A stretch of DNA of 64,000 bases from JAXLVB01 sp046329195 (GCA_046329195.1 JAXLVB010000001.1:1550001-1614000); one strand, 5' to 3'; numbered from the stretch's first letter, positions 9,139 through 18,756 are shown. The notes: a model not told the origin generated them from the sequence alone. Translations and numbers: made by a program.

Positions 9139-10746
9139 TTATGGGTTATTGCTCAATAAATCAAATAACTCTTTGTCAAGCTGGGGCTTTACTTCGCATT
9201 TGTTATCGAAGTGCATGGTAGCCGTGTTAGTGGTGTTATACGCAGGCCAGTTGGGTAGGCCTTTATGGTTGGGATTGGCGCTACGAGCAAAGTTAATCCA
9301 CGCTTGACTAATCTTGTCGGCAAGGGCGTAGGCTTCTTTGGTGCCGCCGGTCATTTCTTCGCAACGAGCGATGTTATTGAACACAAACGGAATTTCCATA
9401 CAGTGTACAGCTTTGTATTTGCCATCCATCACGGGCGACTGCCAGTCGAACAAGTACATATAAACAGGCGCACCACCCGCTAAGGCTGATTTTTGGTTGG
9501 CTTGCTCCACGGCCCCCGGGCGGAACATCACGTCAATGTCTAACACGCCAGTTACAGGGTCGTTGGGATACGCTTTTTTGGCGGCAGCGATATATGCATC
9601 GGCTTTTGCTCCGTAGCTCTTTTTAACCAATTCAATTACTTGCTCGGCAGTGCTGTTTTTAGGAGCTCCTCTGAAAATACTAAATTCATTTTTGGTAGTG
9701 CCAATTAAGAGCGGAACGTTTTTAGACAACTCAAAGGCTTCTTTAGAAAACAATTGATATGGAAGCACTTCGCCATCTGCGCTTGGCCCCCAGCTTAGGC
9801 CAAAACCAATCACCGGCTTGCCTTCTGCTTTCATTTTGTCGGCAATGGTTTTGAGGGCTTTTTTGCCTGCATTGCTCAAGGTTTGGAACGGAACGTTTTG
9901 AATCTCATCTACTTTGTCGGCAGTGATATTTAGTTCTTTTAACACCTCGGCGCCAATGGCTTGGGTAGTAGCTTTGTCGAGCATGGCGGTACGGAAGGCA
10001 CCACTTTGGTTTACGGCCTTATGAAACAAGCCTTTAGCCGATGGCATGGCCATCAAGGTGTTTACTTTAGCTCCACCACCCGACTGCCCAAAGATGGTTA
10101 CGTTGTCAGGGTCGCCACCAAAGTTGGCAACGTTGGCCTTTACCCACTCCAAGGCGGCCTTCATGTCTAACACGCTCAGGTTGGCCGACTGCTTGTATTT
10201 AGCACCATACGCCGAAAGGTCTAAATACCCTAAAATGTTGAGGCGGTGATTGATGGAAACCACCACGATATCGCCCTTCTTAGCTAAATTTTCGCCATCA
10301 TACGAAGGTAACTCTTGTGACGAACCAGCAGTAAAACCACCACCATGAATCCAGAATAATACAGGGCGTTTTTTGCCGTCGTTGATGCCTGGCGTCCAGA
10401 CATTGAGGCGCATACAGTCTTCACTGGTAAAGCCCCAGTCGTGGTGAAATACGAATTCGCTTTCGTCCTGCACAGAAGTAGTAGGGTCAATGAGTGGTGC
10501 TACAGGGCCGTAAGTCATCGAGCTCCTAACGTTCGTCCACGGCTTTGGTTTTTGAGGGGCTTCAAAACGTTTGGCTTCGGCATACGGAATGCCTTTGTAG
10601 GTATAAATGCTGTTGTGGATGTAGCCTCTTACTTTACCTGCATCGGTGTTGGTAACAGCCACATTTTCGCCAGTTTGGAGCTGAGCAAAGGTGCTTGTAA
10701 AGGTGCACGCCACTGCTACAGCGCATGAAATAACGAGTTTTTTCAT
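9139..10746 (-). CDS. Secreted type-B carboxylesterase (1 of 3)
   Basis: A 535-residue carboxylesterase/lipase family protein (alpha/beta hydrolase). Signal peptide 1-21 gives export. EDCMRLNVW near 109-117 is the type-B carboxylesterase signature, HGGGF near 134-138 forms the oxyanion hole and the nucleophile is Ser222 in GQSGG. The acid and the His near the C-terminus (MEIPFVFNN region with an upstream His) complete the triad. It hydrolyses carboxylic esters; in this setting acyl, acetyl or feruloyl groups on plant material are plausible. It is the last gene of the operon, 43 bases after the amidohydrolase and directly before a terminator. Confidence 0.88.
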   Translation of the reverse strand: MKKLVISCAVAVACTFTSTFAQLQTGENVAVTNTDAGKVRGYIHNSIYTYKGIPYAEAKRFEAPQKPKPWTNVRSSMTYGPVAPLIDPTTSVQDESEFVFHHDWGFTSEDCMRLNVWTPGINDGKKRPVLFWIHGGGFTAGSSQELPSYDGENLAKKGDIVVVSINHRLNILGYLDLSAYGAKYKQSANLSVLDMKAALEWVKANVANFGGDPDNVTIFGQSGGGAKVNTLMAMPSAKGLFHKAVNQSGAFRTAMLDKATTQAIGAEVLKELNITADKVDEIQNVPFQTLSNAGKKALKTIADKMKAEGKPVIGFGLSWGPSADGEVLPYQLFSKEAFELSKNVPLLIGTTKNEFSIFRGAPKNSTAEQVIELVKKSYGAKADAYIAAAKKAYPNDPVTGVLDIDVMFRPGAVEQANQKSALAGGAPVYMYLFDWQSPVMDGKYKAVHCMEIPFVFNNIARCEEMTGGTKEAYALADKISQAWINFARSANPNHKGLPNWPAYNTTNTATMHFDNKCEVKPQLDKELFDLLSNNP

Positions 10747-10789
10747 CGGTTTTACGAGTAGTTATTGTTTAGTTTTAAGATTTCACAAG

Positions 10790-12145
10790 CTATTTTTCAA
10801 GCTTTTTCAAGGTAGTTTGGATTTCGTCTTTGTTAAGCCAACGACCATTCAGCATCACCCCTTCGATGGCACTGATGGCTTTGATGTCGTTGAGCGGGTT
10901 GGCATTGAGCAATACCAAATCGGCTACAGCGCCTTTTTTCACAACGCCCCAGTCGTCTTTTTTGAAAAACTGCCCTACGTTGTACGTCCCCGTGCGAAGA
11001 GCTTGGTAGGGTGTCAGCCCAGCTTCTACCAGATAGCTAAGTTCGTGCTGAAGCGAAAAGCCTGGCACGCTAAACACCTGCGGTGCATCAGACCCCAGCA
11101 GCAAACCTACGCCTTGGCGTTGGCATTCGTAAATGATTTTTTTGCGGATTTCGTTGTATTTCAGCACCGATTCGGGGCGATACAGCGGGCTTTTGAGGGT
11201 AGTGCGTTTGGCGGTGGCCCAGCTTTCTAGCAGCGACTTGCTCATGTATTTCATTTCGGGGGCAGCCAACAGGCTTTCGACCGACCGCTTGGGCGACTGC
11301 CAGTGCTCTGCTAACGTTTGAGTGGGTACAATCCAGACATGATGCTCTCGAATGGCTTTAAGAAGCGGGTTAAGTTTAGAAATGTCGCCTCGATGGCCAG
11401 CAAACATCCCAAACAAACCGACTTCGTCTTCGCTGAGGGTATCTAAGCGAGGAATGAGGTCTTGCACAATGCCGTCTAAGTGGTCAATGGTAGCGTAATT
11501 GGCTTCTACCGAGCGCCACACACCCACATTGAACGAAACGTGTCCACCGTAGGTCATGCCTTCTTCTTGGGCCGTTTTGACGATGGCTTCAAAGTTAGCT
11601 TTGGATAAACCCGGGTGCATTTTCATGAAATCGTAGCCCGCTTTCTTTTGGCTTCGTACTTTGTCGCTGCCTTCTTGGGGTGTTTTGACGCTTTGCCCAC
11701 TAAACGACGGCCCCGAAGTGTACAGGCGAGGGCCCAAAATCTCGCCCGTTTTGATTTTCTCACGAAGCTCCAAATGCAATGGATGCCCCAGCATTCCTCG
11801 GATGGTCGTCACACCATTGGCGGCAAAAAGTAGTAGCACTTCTTTCATGGGTGCGATGTCGTCCACGGGGGGTACGTGGGCGTGCATCTCAGCCAAACCG
11901 GGCATCAAAAACTTCCCTTTAGCATCAATGACCAGTGCATCGTTGGCATACGAAACTTTTGTGCCAATGGCCGTAATTTTGGCATTACTGACCACCACGG
12001 TTTGGTTAGGTAATACAGTCTCGGTATTCATCGGTAGCACCGAAACGTTTTTGAAAACGATTTCTCGTTGGCGAGAATCAATAACTTGCTGGGCTTTGGC
12101 GAACCAAGCCATCAGAAAGGCAACAAGGGTTAGGTAGTGTTTCAT
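10790..12145 (-). CDS. Secreted metal-dependent amidohydrolase (imidazolonepropionase-like)
   Basis: A 451-residue amidohydrolase with an N-terminal signal peptide (about 1-18). The start of the TIM barrel has PGLAEMHAHVPP, the HxH metal pair, after a small beta sandwich beginning with FKNVSVLPM. Further ligands appear in GGHVSFNV, TIDHLDG and a late GSDAPQ aspartate. These are features of the imidazolonepropionase/prolidase branch that hydrolyses C-N bonds of cyclic amides or dipeptides with Zn or similar metals. It sits between two carboxylesterase genes (gaps 43 and 47 bases), implying use of the same substrate, possibly an amide or lactone part of it. The exact substrate is unknown. Confidence 0.85.
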   Translation of the reverse strand: MKHYLTLVAFLMAWFAKAQQVIDSRQREIVFKNVSVLPMNTETVLPNQTVVVSNAKITAIGTKVSYANDALVIDAKGKFLMPGLAEMHAHVPPVDDIAPMKEVLLLFAANGVTTIRGMLGHPLHLELREKIKTGEILGPRLYTSGPSFSGQSVKTPQEGSDKVRSQKKAGYDFMKMHPGLSKANFEAIVKTAQEEGMTYGGHVSFNVGVWRSVEANYATIDHLDGIVQDLIPRLDTLSEDEVGLFGMFAGHRGDISKLNPLLKAIREHHVWIVPTQTLAEHWQSPKRSVESLLAAPEMKYMSKSLLESWATAKRTTLKSPLYRPESVLKYNEIRKKIIYECQRQGVGLLLGSDAPQVFSVPGFSLQHELSYLVEAGLTPYQALRTGTYNVGQFFKKDDWGVVKKGAVADLVLLNANPLNDIKAISAIEGVMLNGRWLNKDEIQTTLKKLEK

Positions 12146-12192
12146 GGGATTTGGTTTTTACTACCGAGTTCAACGTTGTTTGAGAAAATGGA

Positions 12193-13716
12193 TTAGGGGT
12201 TGTTCTCTAAAAAATCGAATTCTTTTTTGAACAAACCGGCTTGAGTAGCCACCTTGTCGCCCAGTACCATGATGTTGCCCGTTTGCTTGTCGTACCGTTT
12301 CCATTCGGGTAGTCCTGTGCCGTTGGGATTACCCGTTTTAGCAAAATTGACCCAATACGAAGACATCATATTTTCTAATTCCTTATCCACAGGCTGCCAC
12401 GGACGTATCCATGTGTGCAGGGTATGTAAGGCGTAAGGCACTTCGGAGGTGTGAAATGCACCATAATTCGGGAAATTGGGTTTGTCGGGTGGTACGTGGC
12501 TGAACTGATAGAGGTACGACGGCTGTTGGGTGTAAGTAGCCAGCAAGTGCGACGGCATTCCGGCAAAACCAAGAAGTGTTTGTTTCTGCTTGGCGGCTTT
12601 TACTTCGTCGTCGGTGGTGGCGGGGAATACGCTAAGGTATTCGGTTGCCTTGGCTCCGTATTTGGTTTGGGCTTCTTTTTGGTAGGCATCGAGGGACATT
12701 TTTACATCGCCTAAGAAACTGCCGTCGCCTGTTACCCAGCCGGTCATAATAGGTACTTGGTTATGTTTTCCGTTTTTGAAATGCGCCACTATGTCGGTGG
12801 GTAATACATAGCCGTCCATCGTTACGCCAAAGCGAGGAGCATCTTGTCCGTTACTGAGTTTTTGTAATTCATCGGCTGATTTTTTGCGTAACTCTGCAAG
12901 AGAGGTACAATTGGCTTTTTGCATGAGCTTCAAGCCTTGCTTTTCGGCATCGGCCAATTGTTGGCTCAGACGGTTCGACAGCAAGCCTCCACTTTGTGGA
13001 ATCGCTCTATGAAATAGCCCTTTGGCCAGTGGCGACGCAATTAAGGCATTAACACTGAAAGCCCCCGCCGACTGCCCTGCAATGGTGACATTGTTGGGGT
13101 CTCCTCCGAAGGCTGCAATGTTTTGCTGAACCCATTTGAGGGCTGCCAGCTGGTCCAAAAAGCCATAATTGCCTGACGCATTGTAGCCCGATTCTTTGGT
13201 CAGTTCGGGATGGGCCATGAATCCCAGCACCCCCACTCGATAATTAATGCTGACAAAAACAAGGCCTTTTTTAGCCATTTCTTCGCCGTCGTAGATGTCG
13301 CAGTTGGCTGAGCCGCTACTAAGGCCACCGCCGTAAATCCAGACCAACACCGCCTGCTTGTCGGCTTTTGACTTGGCCGAGGTCCAGACGTTCAAGTACA
13401 GGCAATCTTCGCTGAGGGGTTCGGGTTTGGCAATAAACTCCTCCGTCCAGCAGTAAAAAGGCTGCGGTTTGTTCTGAATAGGGCTGGCCGAAAACGCCGT
13501 ACATGTTCTGGTACCCGTCCAGTTGGGTACAGGCTGAGGGGCTTTCCAGCGCAACTCGCCTACGGGCGGAGCAGCAAAAGGGATGCCTTTAAAAATACGT
13601 AGATTGTCTTTGGCATAACCCTCCACTTTTCCGTTGGCGGTTTGGACGATTGGTTGGGCAAAAGTACTGACCACAATCTCGGCAAGAAAAAGTACTAAAA
13701 GAAGTGTTTTTTTCAT
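12193..13716 (-). CDS. Secreted type-B carboxylesterase (2 of 3)
   Basis: A 507-residue carboxylesterase. I choose the ATG at 13716 because the signal peptide MKKTLLLVLF... starts there; an upstream ATG at 13740 would add eight hydrophilic residues. The signature EDCLYLNVW is near 103-111, the oxyanion loop is YGGGLSSG rather than HGGG, and the nucleophile is Ser216 in GQSAG. It shares the type-B fold with the proteins at 9139 and 18757, but the three are clearly diverged and not recent duplicates. It is the fifth gene of the minus-strand operon, 38 bases after an alpha/beta hydrolase. Likely role: releasing ester-linked groups in the periplasm or outside. Confidence 0.87.
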   Translation of the reverse strand: MKKTLLLVLFLAEIVVSTFAQPIVQTANGKVEGYAKDNLRIFKGIPFAAPPVGELRWKAPQPVPNWTGTRTCTAFSASPIQNKPQPFYCWTEEFIAKPEPLSEDCLYLNVWTSAKSKADKQAVLVWIYGGGLSSGSANCDIYDGEEMAKKGLVFVSINYRVGVLGFMAHPELTKESGYNASGNYGFLDQLAALKWVQQNIAAFGGDPNNVTIAGQSAGAFSVNALIASPLAKGLFHRAIPQSGGLLSNRLSQQLADAEKQGLKLMQKANCTSLAELRKKSADELQKLSNGQDAPRFGVTMDGYVLPTDIVAHFKNGKHNQVPIMTGWVTGDGSFLGDVKMSLDAYQKEAQTKYGAKATEYLSVFPATTDDEVKAAKQKQTLLGFAGMPSHLLATYTQQPSYLYQFSHVPPDKPNFPNYGAFHTSEVPYALHTLHTWIRPWQPVDKELENMMSSYWVNFAKTGNPNGTGLPEWKRYDKQTGNIMVLGDKVATQAGLFKKEFDFLENNP

Positions 13717-13754
13717 CGGACTACGAGTTTTTGAACACAATGCGAGAAAGGCTT

Positions 13755-14696
13755 TTATTTCGTTGGTTTGCTTTTGAAAAAAGCAATCATTTGAGCATAA
13801 TAGGTATCAATCATCACCCCAGGGCCGTGGCCTCCGCCTTCTACCAGTACCAATTGACTCTTTACGCCTTCCTTCTGCAGTTTTTCAAATAACTGTTGAC
13901 TTTCGCAAGGCGGAACAAGCGGGTCTTTGGTTCCGTGAAAAATCAAAAAGGGAGGAGTCGTTTTACTGACATAGTTCATGGGATTGGCCAGTGCTACTTT
14001 GTCTTTGTTTTCTTGAATAGCACCCCCAATTACCGACGACTCAGGCGATTTGGCTTCGTTGTGGCTAAACGAACTTCCACATGCGTCCATAATCAGAAAA
14101 TCGGTGGGGCCAAACCAATCTACCACAGCGTCCACATGGCTACTTTCTTTGGTGAACTTTCCGAGATTACCTTCCAAATCAATGGCTAAACCATTGATAG
14201 TGGCCGATTTAGCGTTACTACTGACACCTGCCATAGTAGAAAGATGCCCTCCCGACGAAAACCCCGTAACACCCAGCCAAGAAGCGTCTATCGAAAACGC
14301 AGCGGCATTGGCTCGGATAAATCGAATGGCAGCCTTAACATCGTGAATCTGCGCAGGCCAAATGGCATCACGGCTCGACCGATGATTGATACTCACCACA
14401 GCGAAGCCGTTTTGGAGTAAGGTTTGCCCTAAACCATCGTTGAAACAAGCTGCTTTTGAAGAGTTTGAAAACCAAGCACTACCATAAATAGTCACTACTA
14501 CCGGATAAGGTGCTTTGCCACTTTTAGGTAAGAAGATGTCTAGCTTATGCCCGATGATGCCATCGCCCACGTAGTCCACATCTATCCATGAGGTAGAGGA
14601 TTCAATGGCTGCTTTGGAGTAATTGGGTGCTGGTCCTTGTGCCCACGCACTCAGAGTAACTAAGCAAGCCAAGAGGTAGGAAATCGTTTTCACCAT
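13755..14696 (-). CDS. Secreted alpha/beta hydrolase (BD-FAE-like esterase)
   Basis: A 313-residue alpha/beta hydrolase with a signal peptide ending near residue 20. The preferred start is the ATG at 14696; the in-frame ATG at 14711 adds five residues before the signal. The nucleophile is Ser147 in GFSSG; Asp in GTKDPLVPP (about 260-268) and His in EGGGHGPG (about 290) complete the triad. A YGSAW loop takes the usual HGG place. The family (DLH/BD-FAE type) includes feruloyl and acetyl xylan esterases. It lies between the MFS transporter gene and the second carboxylesterase, spacing 73 and 38 bases. Confidence 0.83.
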   Translation of the reverse strand: MVKTISYLLACLVTLSAWAQGPAPNYSKAAIESSTSWIDVDYVGDGIIGHKLDIFLPKSGKAPYPVVVTIYGSAWFSNSSKAACFNDGLGQTLLQNGFAVVSINHRSSRDAIWPAQIHDVKAAIRFIRANAAAFSIDASWLGVTGFSSGGHLSTMAGVSSNAKSATINGLAIDLEGNLGKFTKESSHVDAVVDWFGPTDFLIMDACGSSFSHNEAKSPESSVIGGAIQENKDKVALANPMNYVSKTTPPFLIFHGTKDPLVPPCESQQLFEKLQKEGVKSQLVLVEGGGHGPGVMIDTYYAQMIAFFKSKPTK

Positions 14697-14769
14697 ATGA
14701 ACAGATGACACAAAAGGGTTTATACTTGTATTAAACAGATGGACTAATTCTATTTTTTCAATAGTTCAG

Positions 14770-16080
14770 CTATAATTTTCTGGCCTCGATGACGGCTCGG
14801 TAAGGTTTCAATACCAAAAGAGACAATACCAGTCCTGCACTTCCACCGATGAGGAACAGAACCATCATGGAGTAACGAATCATGGCTTCGTCTTTGAAGA
14901 CATAGTCGGTGAAAATAGCCACCAACGCAGGCCCCAGCGACAGCCCGATTAAGTTGAGAATAAACAACAAAATAGACGAAGCCAGCGCCCGCACTTGATT
15001 GGGCATGATTTCTTGGACGGCGGCTGTGGCAGCACCAAACGGGGCAGCCAAACCAAAGGTAGGCAAGGCTAACAAGAGTAGTGCCCATTCGGGTTGGGGC
15101 ATCACCACTGCCAAAGCCCCACACAACGACAGCACTGCTGCCATCACGCTTATTCGTAAGCGCCCGTCGGTTTTTCCATCCCTGACGAGCTTGTCGGCAT
15201 ACCAGCCGCCAAACAGCACGCCTGAAATCGAACTCACCACCACTACTAAGCCATAAAATGCTCCCGCACGAGGTACTTCCCAGCCGTAGGTGCGGCTCAC
15301 AAACGTAGGTACCCAAGCATTGCAGCCAAAATTGACCAAAGCTTGCGTAGCTGTAATAAAAGCAATGAGCAAGTAGGCTTTGCGGTATTGAAAAATAATT
15401 CGTAACGATTCTGACAGCGAGAGCTTGGCGTTTTGCCCATCTTTCTGGATAAGATTTTGACGAATAGGCTCCGAAACTGAGAACAACAGTAATACAATAA
15501 GCAAACCCGGTAAACCTACATAAAGAAAAATCAATTGCCAGGGAAAGATTTCGCCAAAAAGCGGAACCGTGACCATACCCTCGGTAGGAAGCTTGGCTAC
15601 AATGCCTGAGCCGATGAGCGTAGCCAAACCGCCCCCCAGAAAAATACCCATGCTAAATACACTTAGTGCCGTAGCAAGGCGATTTTTGGGAAACAAATCG
15701 GCAATAATCGAATACGCCGAAGGAGACAGCGTGGACTCACCCACGCCCACACCCATGCGTACTAAGAAGAACTGTACGTAGTTGACTACCCCAGCACAAA
15801 GAGTGGTCATCAACGACCAAACCGTAATGCCTATCATAATGATATTTCGACGGCTTTTGCGGTCGGCCAAGCGGCCAATGATCACGCCAAACAATGTATA
15901 AAATAGCGCAAAACTTAAACCCATAAGTAAGCTCACTTGCGTGTCAGAAAGGTGCAAGTCTCGCTTGATGGGTTTTACTAATAAGCTCAAGATTTGACGG
16001 TCAATGAACGAAGAAATATTAGCCAGTGTAAGTAGGGCTACTACATACCAAGCATAGCGGTTAGATGGGGTTGTGCTCAT
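14770..16080 (-). CDS. MFS transporter, spinster-like
   Basis: A 436-residue major facilitator protein with twelve predicted membrane segments. TM1 carries SFIDRQILSLLVKPI, and the loop between TM2 and TM3 has GRLADRKSRRN, the MFS signature; GESTLSPSAYSIIADLFP near 130-150 is characteristic of spinster-type and related anion/sugar-acid transporters. It is the only transporter inside the esterase operon and probably brings the liberated product across the inner membrane. It is 18 bases after the upstream alpha/beta hydrolase. The substrate cannot be read from sequence; a small organic or aromatic acid would fit esterase products. Confidence 0.87.
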   Translation of the reverse strand: MSTTPSNRYAWYVVALLTLANISSFIDRQILSLLVKPIKRDLHLSDTQVSLLMGLSFALFYTLFGVIIGRLADRKSRRNIIMIGITVWSLMTTLCAGVVNYVQFFLVRMGVGVGESTLSPSAYSIIADLFPKNRLATALSVFSMGIFLGGGLATLIGSGIVAKLPTEGMVTVPLFGEIFPWQLIFLYVGLPGLLIVLLLFSVSEPIRQNLIQKDGQNAKLSLSESLRIIFQYRKAYLLIAFITATQALVNFGCNAWVPTFVSRTYGWEVPRAGAFYGLVVVVSSISGVLFGGWYADKLVRDGKTDGRLRISVMAAVLSLCGALAVVMPQPEWALLLLALPTFGLAAPFGAATAAVQEIMPNQVRALASSILLFILNLIGLSLGPALVAIFTDYVFKDEAMIRYSMMVLFLIGGSAGLVLSLLVLKPYRAVIEARKL

Positions 16081-16098
16081 GGTATTGACGAGGCCAAG

Positions 16099-16968
16099 TT
16101 AGTTAAGGTACCCCTGCATTTTGAGCCAATTTCCAAAGTTATCAATCCAACCTTCGCTGGATGTGTTGGTTTTTCGCATCCCGAAGCCATGTCCGCCTTT
16201 CTCATAAATGTGTAGCTCGGCAGGTTGCTTGGCATCAAACCATTTCTTAAAGATATTGATGCTATGAGGCATAAAACCCAGCTGGTCGTCGCTGGCAACG
16301 GCCACAAAAATCGGTGTCTTTTCCTTGGGCATATTGCTGCCGATGATCGCATTTTCGTAGGCATAAATTGGTGCTACAAAATTAGGCCGACGAGCTTCGT
16401 CAGCGCTATACACAACCGACATGGTGAGTGTGCCACCTGCCGAAAAACCCATGAAGCCGATTTTTTTAGGGTCTATCCGATACTCAGCCGCATGGTCACG
16501 CACGTATTTGACGGCGTTCATACCGTCTTGGGTTGCCAGCGGAATGATGGGGGCGTTTTCTTCGTCAAGTGTTTTGAAATTCCCCATTTTGTTGATGATT
16601 TCTTTAACGGGGTCGTCGGTAAGGCTACGTGCCACTCGATATTTCAAGACAAACGCCGTAATACCCCGAGCATTGAGCCACTTGGCTACGTCAATGCCTT
16701 CGCTGTCAATGGAGAGTGTGTGAAAAGCCCCACCCGGTGCCACCACGATGGCCGTTCCGTTGGGTTTGTCAGGAACATACGCCGTAATAGACGGCCTCGA
16801 AACGTTGTAAATGACACGAGTATTGAAGAAATTCTTTTCGGAAAGAGCCTCCTCCCAGGTCCAGTTTTCAGAACCCGGGGCTTTACCTTCATAGAGGAAG
16901 ATTTGTTTTTGGGCATAGGCATTGATGCCCCAAAACAGAGTCATTAAGCAGCAAAATAGGCGTTTCAT
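16099..16968 (-). CDS. Secreted alpha/beta hydrolase (acetyl-xylan-esterase/dienelactone-hydrolase-like)
   Basis: A 289-residue alpha/beta hydrolase with a signal peptide cleaved near AYAQ (17-20). The early strand carries APGGAFH (78-83), an oxyanion loop; the nucleophile is Ser176 in GFSAGG; Asp in SDDQLGF and His in KGGHGFGMR close the triad. This pattern is seen in BAAT/AXE-like esterases of polysaccharide-degrading Bacteroidota. It is the second gene of the operon, 79 bases after the isomerase-like gene and 18 bases before the transporter. It differs clearly from the hydrolase at 13755, so the operon holds four esterases of three types. Confidence 0.85.
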   Translation of the reverse strand: MKRLFCCLMTLFWGINAYAQKQIFLYEGKAPGSENWTWEEALSEKNFFNTRVIYNVSRPSITAYVPDKPNGTAIVVAPGGAFHTLSIDSEGIDVAKWLNARGITAFVLKYRVARSLTDDPVKEIINKMGNFKTLDEENAPIIPLATQDGMNAVKYVRDHAAEYRIDPKKIGFMGFSAGGTLTMSVVYSADEARRPNFVAPIYAYENAIIGSNMPKEKTPIFVAVASDDQLGFMPHSINIFKKWFDAKQPAELHIYEKGGHGFGMRKTNTSSEGWIDNFGNWLKMQGYLN

Positions 16969-17047
16969 GGTTGGGTTTAGAGGTTAAGCCAATTGGCTTG
17001 CGGTAGCCCACCAAGGTAGTTTTTCTGCCCTGATGGGTGAGACCGGA

Positions 17048-18010
17048 TTATAGTTTTGGAGTCAAATAGTCAGCACTGCGTTTGAGCGCTACTTGTGGGT
17101 TAGCCACCATGTCTTGCTCCACAAAGAAATGCTCAACACCTATTTCTTTTGACTTTTTCACAATTCCTTGCAAGTCGAGTACGCCATCACCTGCCGAGGC
17201 CATCAGTGGAAACATCTGCATCCAATCGCCCATGCCACCGCCATCACCTGCAAACTGCTTTTTCTCTTTCATATCCTTCAGATGCAGCATTTTATAGCGT
17301 TTGGGATACTTGGTCAACAGTTCGATAGGATCCACACCGCCACAAGTAGTCCAGAAAATATCCATTTCAAAGAACACCAAGTTGGGGTCAGTATTGTCCA
17401 AAATGAGTTGGAGGGGCATCTGCCCATTGACGGGTTTGATGCCATAGCCGTGGTTATGATACCCAAAGCGAACCCCATTTTTCTTGGCATTTTCACCGAT
17501 TTTGTTGAATGCTTCAGCAATGCGCTTGTAGTCGTCTAGGGTCTTGCGGCGGTCGTCGGGTATGGCCGGGAGGGTTACATACTTATGCCCTAAGATATGA
17601 GCTGCTTCGCCAAGGGCGCCCATGTTTTGTTCTAGGGTATCTAGGTCAGTATGGGTGCCAGGGGTACTGAGGCCGTGGTCGTCAAGGATTTTCTTAACCT
17701 CTTTGGCTGTTCGGCCAAAATAACCACTACCCGAAAACCCAAGCATTTTGCCAGCAGCTTCCCAGCCTTTTTGGGCTTTTTCGGCGCTAAACGGAAACGG
17801 ACCATACAGCTCCAATTCTTTGTAACCCAGTCCTTGCAGCATCTTGATGCCTCCCATAAAGTCTTCAGAAAGTAACTTAGGTACCGAAAACAGTTGGATA
17901 CCGAGCTTGTTTTCCTGCTTTAGGCTTTCGATAATATTGCTCATTGGCGAGGCCGCCATAGCCGCCGTTAACAAGCCAGATTGTTTGATAAATTGCCGTC
18001 TCGTTGTCAT
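17048..18010 (-). CDS. Sugar phosphate isomerase/epimerase-like TIM barrel, Tat-exported (second copy)
   Basis: A 320-residue xylose-isomerase-like TIM barrel with a twin-arginine signal at the start (TTRRQFIKQS, residues 2-11). Metal-ligand motifs are FGYHNHGYG near 197-205, FFEMDIFW near 234-241, MLHLKDM near 264-270 and FFVEQD near 296-301. It is the first gene of the minus-strand esterase operon. It is a distant paralog of the protein at 5020, with only motif-level similarity. The probable role is isomerisation or epimerisation of a sugar released by the neighbouring hydrolases in the periplasm; the substrate is unknown. Confidence 0.85.
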   Translation of the reverse strand: MTTRRQFIKQSGLLTAAMAASPMSNIIESLKQENKLGIQLFSVPKLLSEDFMGGIKMLQGLGYKELELYGPFPFSAEKAQKGWEAAGKMLGFSGSGYFGRTAKEVKKILDDHGLSTPGTHTDLDTLEQNMGALGEAAHILGHKYVTLPAIPDDRRKTLDDYKRIAEAFNKIGENAKKNGVRFGYHNHGYGIKPVNGQMPLQLILDNTDPNLVFFEMDIFWTTCGGVDPIELLTKYPKRYKMLHLKDMKEKKQFAGDGGGMGDWMQMFPLMASAGDGVLDLQGIVKKSKEIGVEHFFVEQDMVANPQVALKRSADYLTPKL

Positions 18011-18090
18011 TTTTTGAAGTGGAGTAAGAGACCTTACTTGAATTTGTTTTACTATTTTTTAAATTTGTATAATCAAAAACAGCTACAATC

Positions 18091-18318
18091 ATGGTGATTT
18101 ACAACGTTTTCGACCAAGTTTCGGAGCTCATTGCAAGTCTTCCGAGTGCGAAAGTACTTGGGTTAACTCCTTCAGAGGAGCTAAAAAAGCGCTTTGAATT
18201 TCTGATGGAAAAAGCTAAAAATCAGCAAATTAGTGCTAGTGATAAAGACGAGTTAGACCACTTTATTGTCTTAGAACGCCTCATTCGATTAGCTAAAATT
18301 CGTGCTTCCCATCCATAG
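18091..18318 (+). CDS. Small conserved protein paired with HNH endonuclease
   Basis: A 75-residue, mainly helical, charged protein without signal peptide or membrane segment. It begins MVIYNVFDQVSELIASLPSA and has a Leu/Lys-rich middle. Its stop is 8 bases before the ATG of the broken HNH endonuclease gene, so the two were one unit. Small acidic/helical partners directly upstream of such HNH genes recur in bacterial genomes, and an antitoxin or accessory role is possible but unproven. This frame is intact although its partner is not. Confidence 0.6.
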   Translation: MVIYNVFDQVSELIASLPSAKVLGLTPSEELKKRFEFLMEKAKNQQISASDKDELDHFIVLERLIRLAKIRASHP

Positions 18319-18326
18319 TACTGAAC

Positions 18327-18739
18327 ATGAGCGGTCGTTATATTCCTGCCCATCTCAAAGAAATAGTGATAAAAAGAGCTAATCATAGATGCGAATATTG
18401 TCGTGTCAGCTCCTTATATTCGTATTTCCCGTTTCATATTGAGCATATTATTAGCCTCAAGCATGGAGGCAAAACAGAGGCTGATAACTTAGCATTTGCT
18501 TGTCCTATCTGTAACCTTTAGGAACAGACATTGCTACTGTTCTTGATGATATTCAAAACCCCGTTCGTTTTTATAACCCAAGAACAGATAGTTAGAATGA
18601 ACATTTTGTGGTAGAAACTTCTGGTTTTCTAACTGGCATCACACTGATTGGACAGGCTACCATCAAAATATTCAACCTAAACCACCCCGAGTCGATAATC
18701 GAACGGCAAGAGATGATACGACTGGGCATTTTTCTTTAA
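18327..18739 (+). pseudogene. HNH endonuclease, broken by a frameshift and a nonsense codon
   Basis: The first 64 codons encode an HNH nuclease domain: CEYC near residues 22-25, FHIEHIISLKHGG with the catalytic His pair, then NLAFACPICN. The frame then hits TAG at 18519. A different frame, open from 18521, continues the protein (GTDIATVLDDIQNPVRFYNP), with one in-frame TAG at a position where a Trp codon (TGG) would give the expected D-S-W-N-E-H-F, and ends with TAA at 18737-18739. A deletion of about four bases plus one G-to-A change explains both lesions. The full-length product would be about 138 residues. It is very probably inactive; two sequencing errors so close together are less likely. 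Confidence 0.8.
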
Positions 18740-18756
18740 GATACCTTTACCTCAAA

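Noticed and set aside
14750..15316. 188-codon open frame overlapping the MFS gene on the same strand in another frame
   Set aside because: The MFS frame has continuous membrane segments and signatures; the alternative is Arg/Ser/Gly-rich without any motif.
16225..16947. 240-codon antisense frame over the alpha/beta hydrolase at 16099
   Set aside because: The opposite strand has a signal peptide and an intact GFSAGG triad; the antisense product has no recognisable features.
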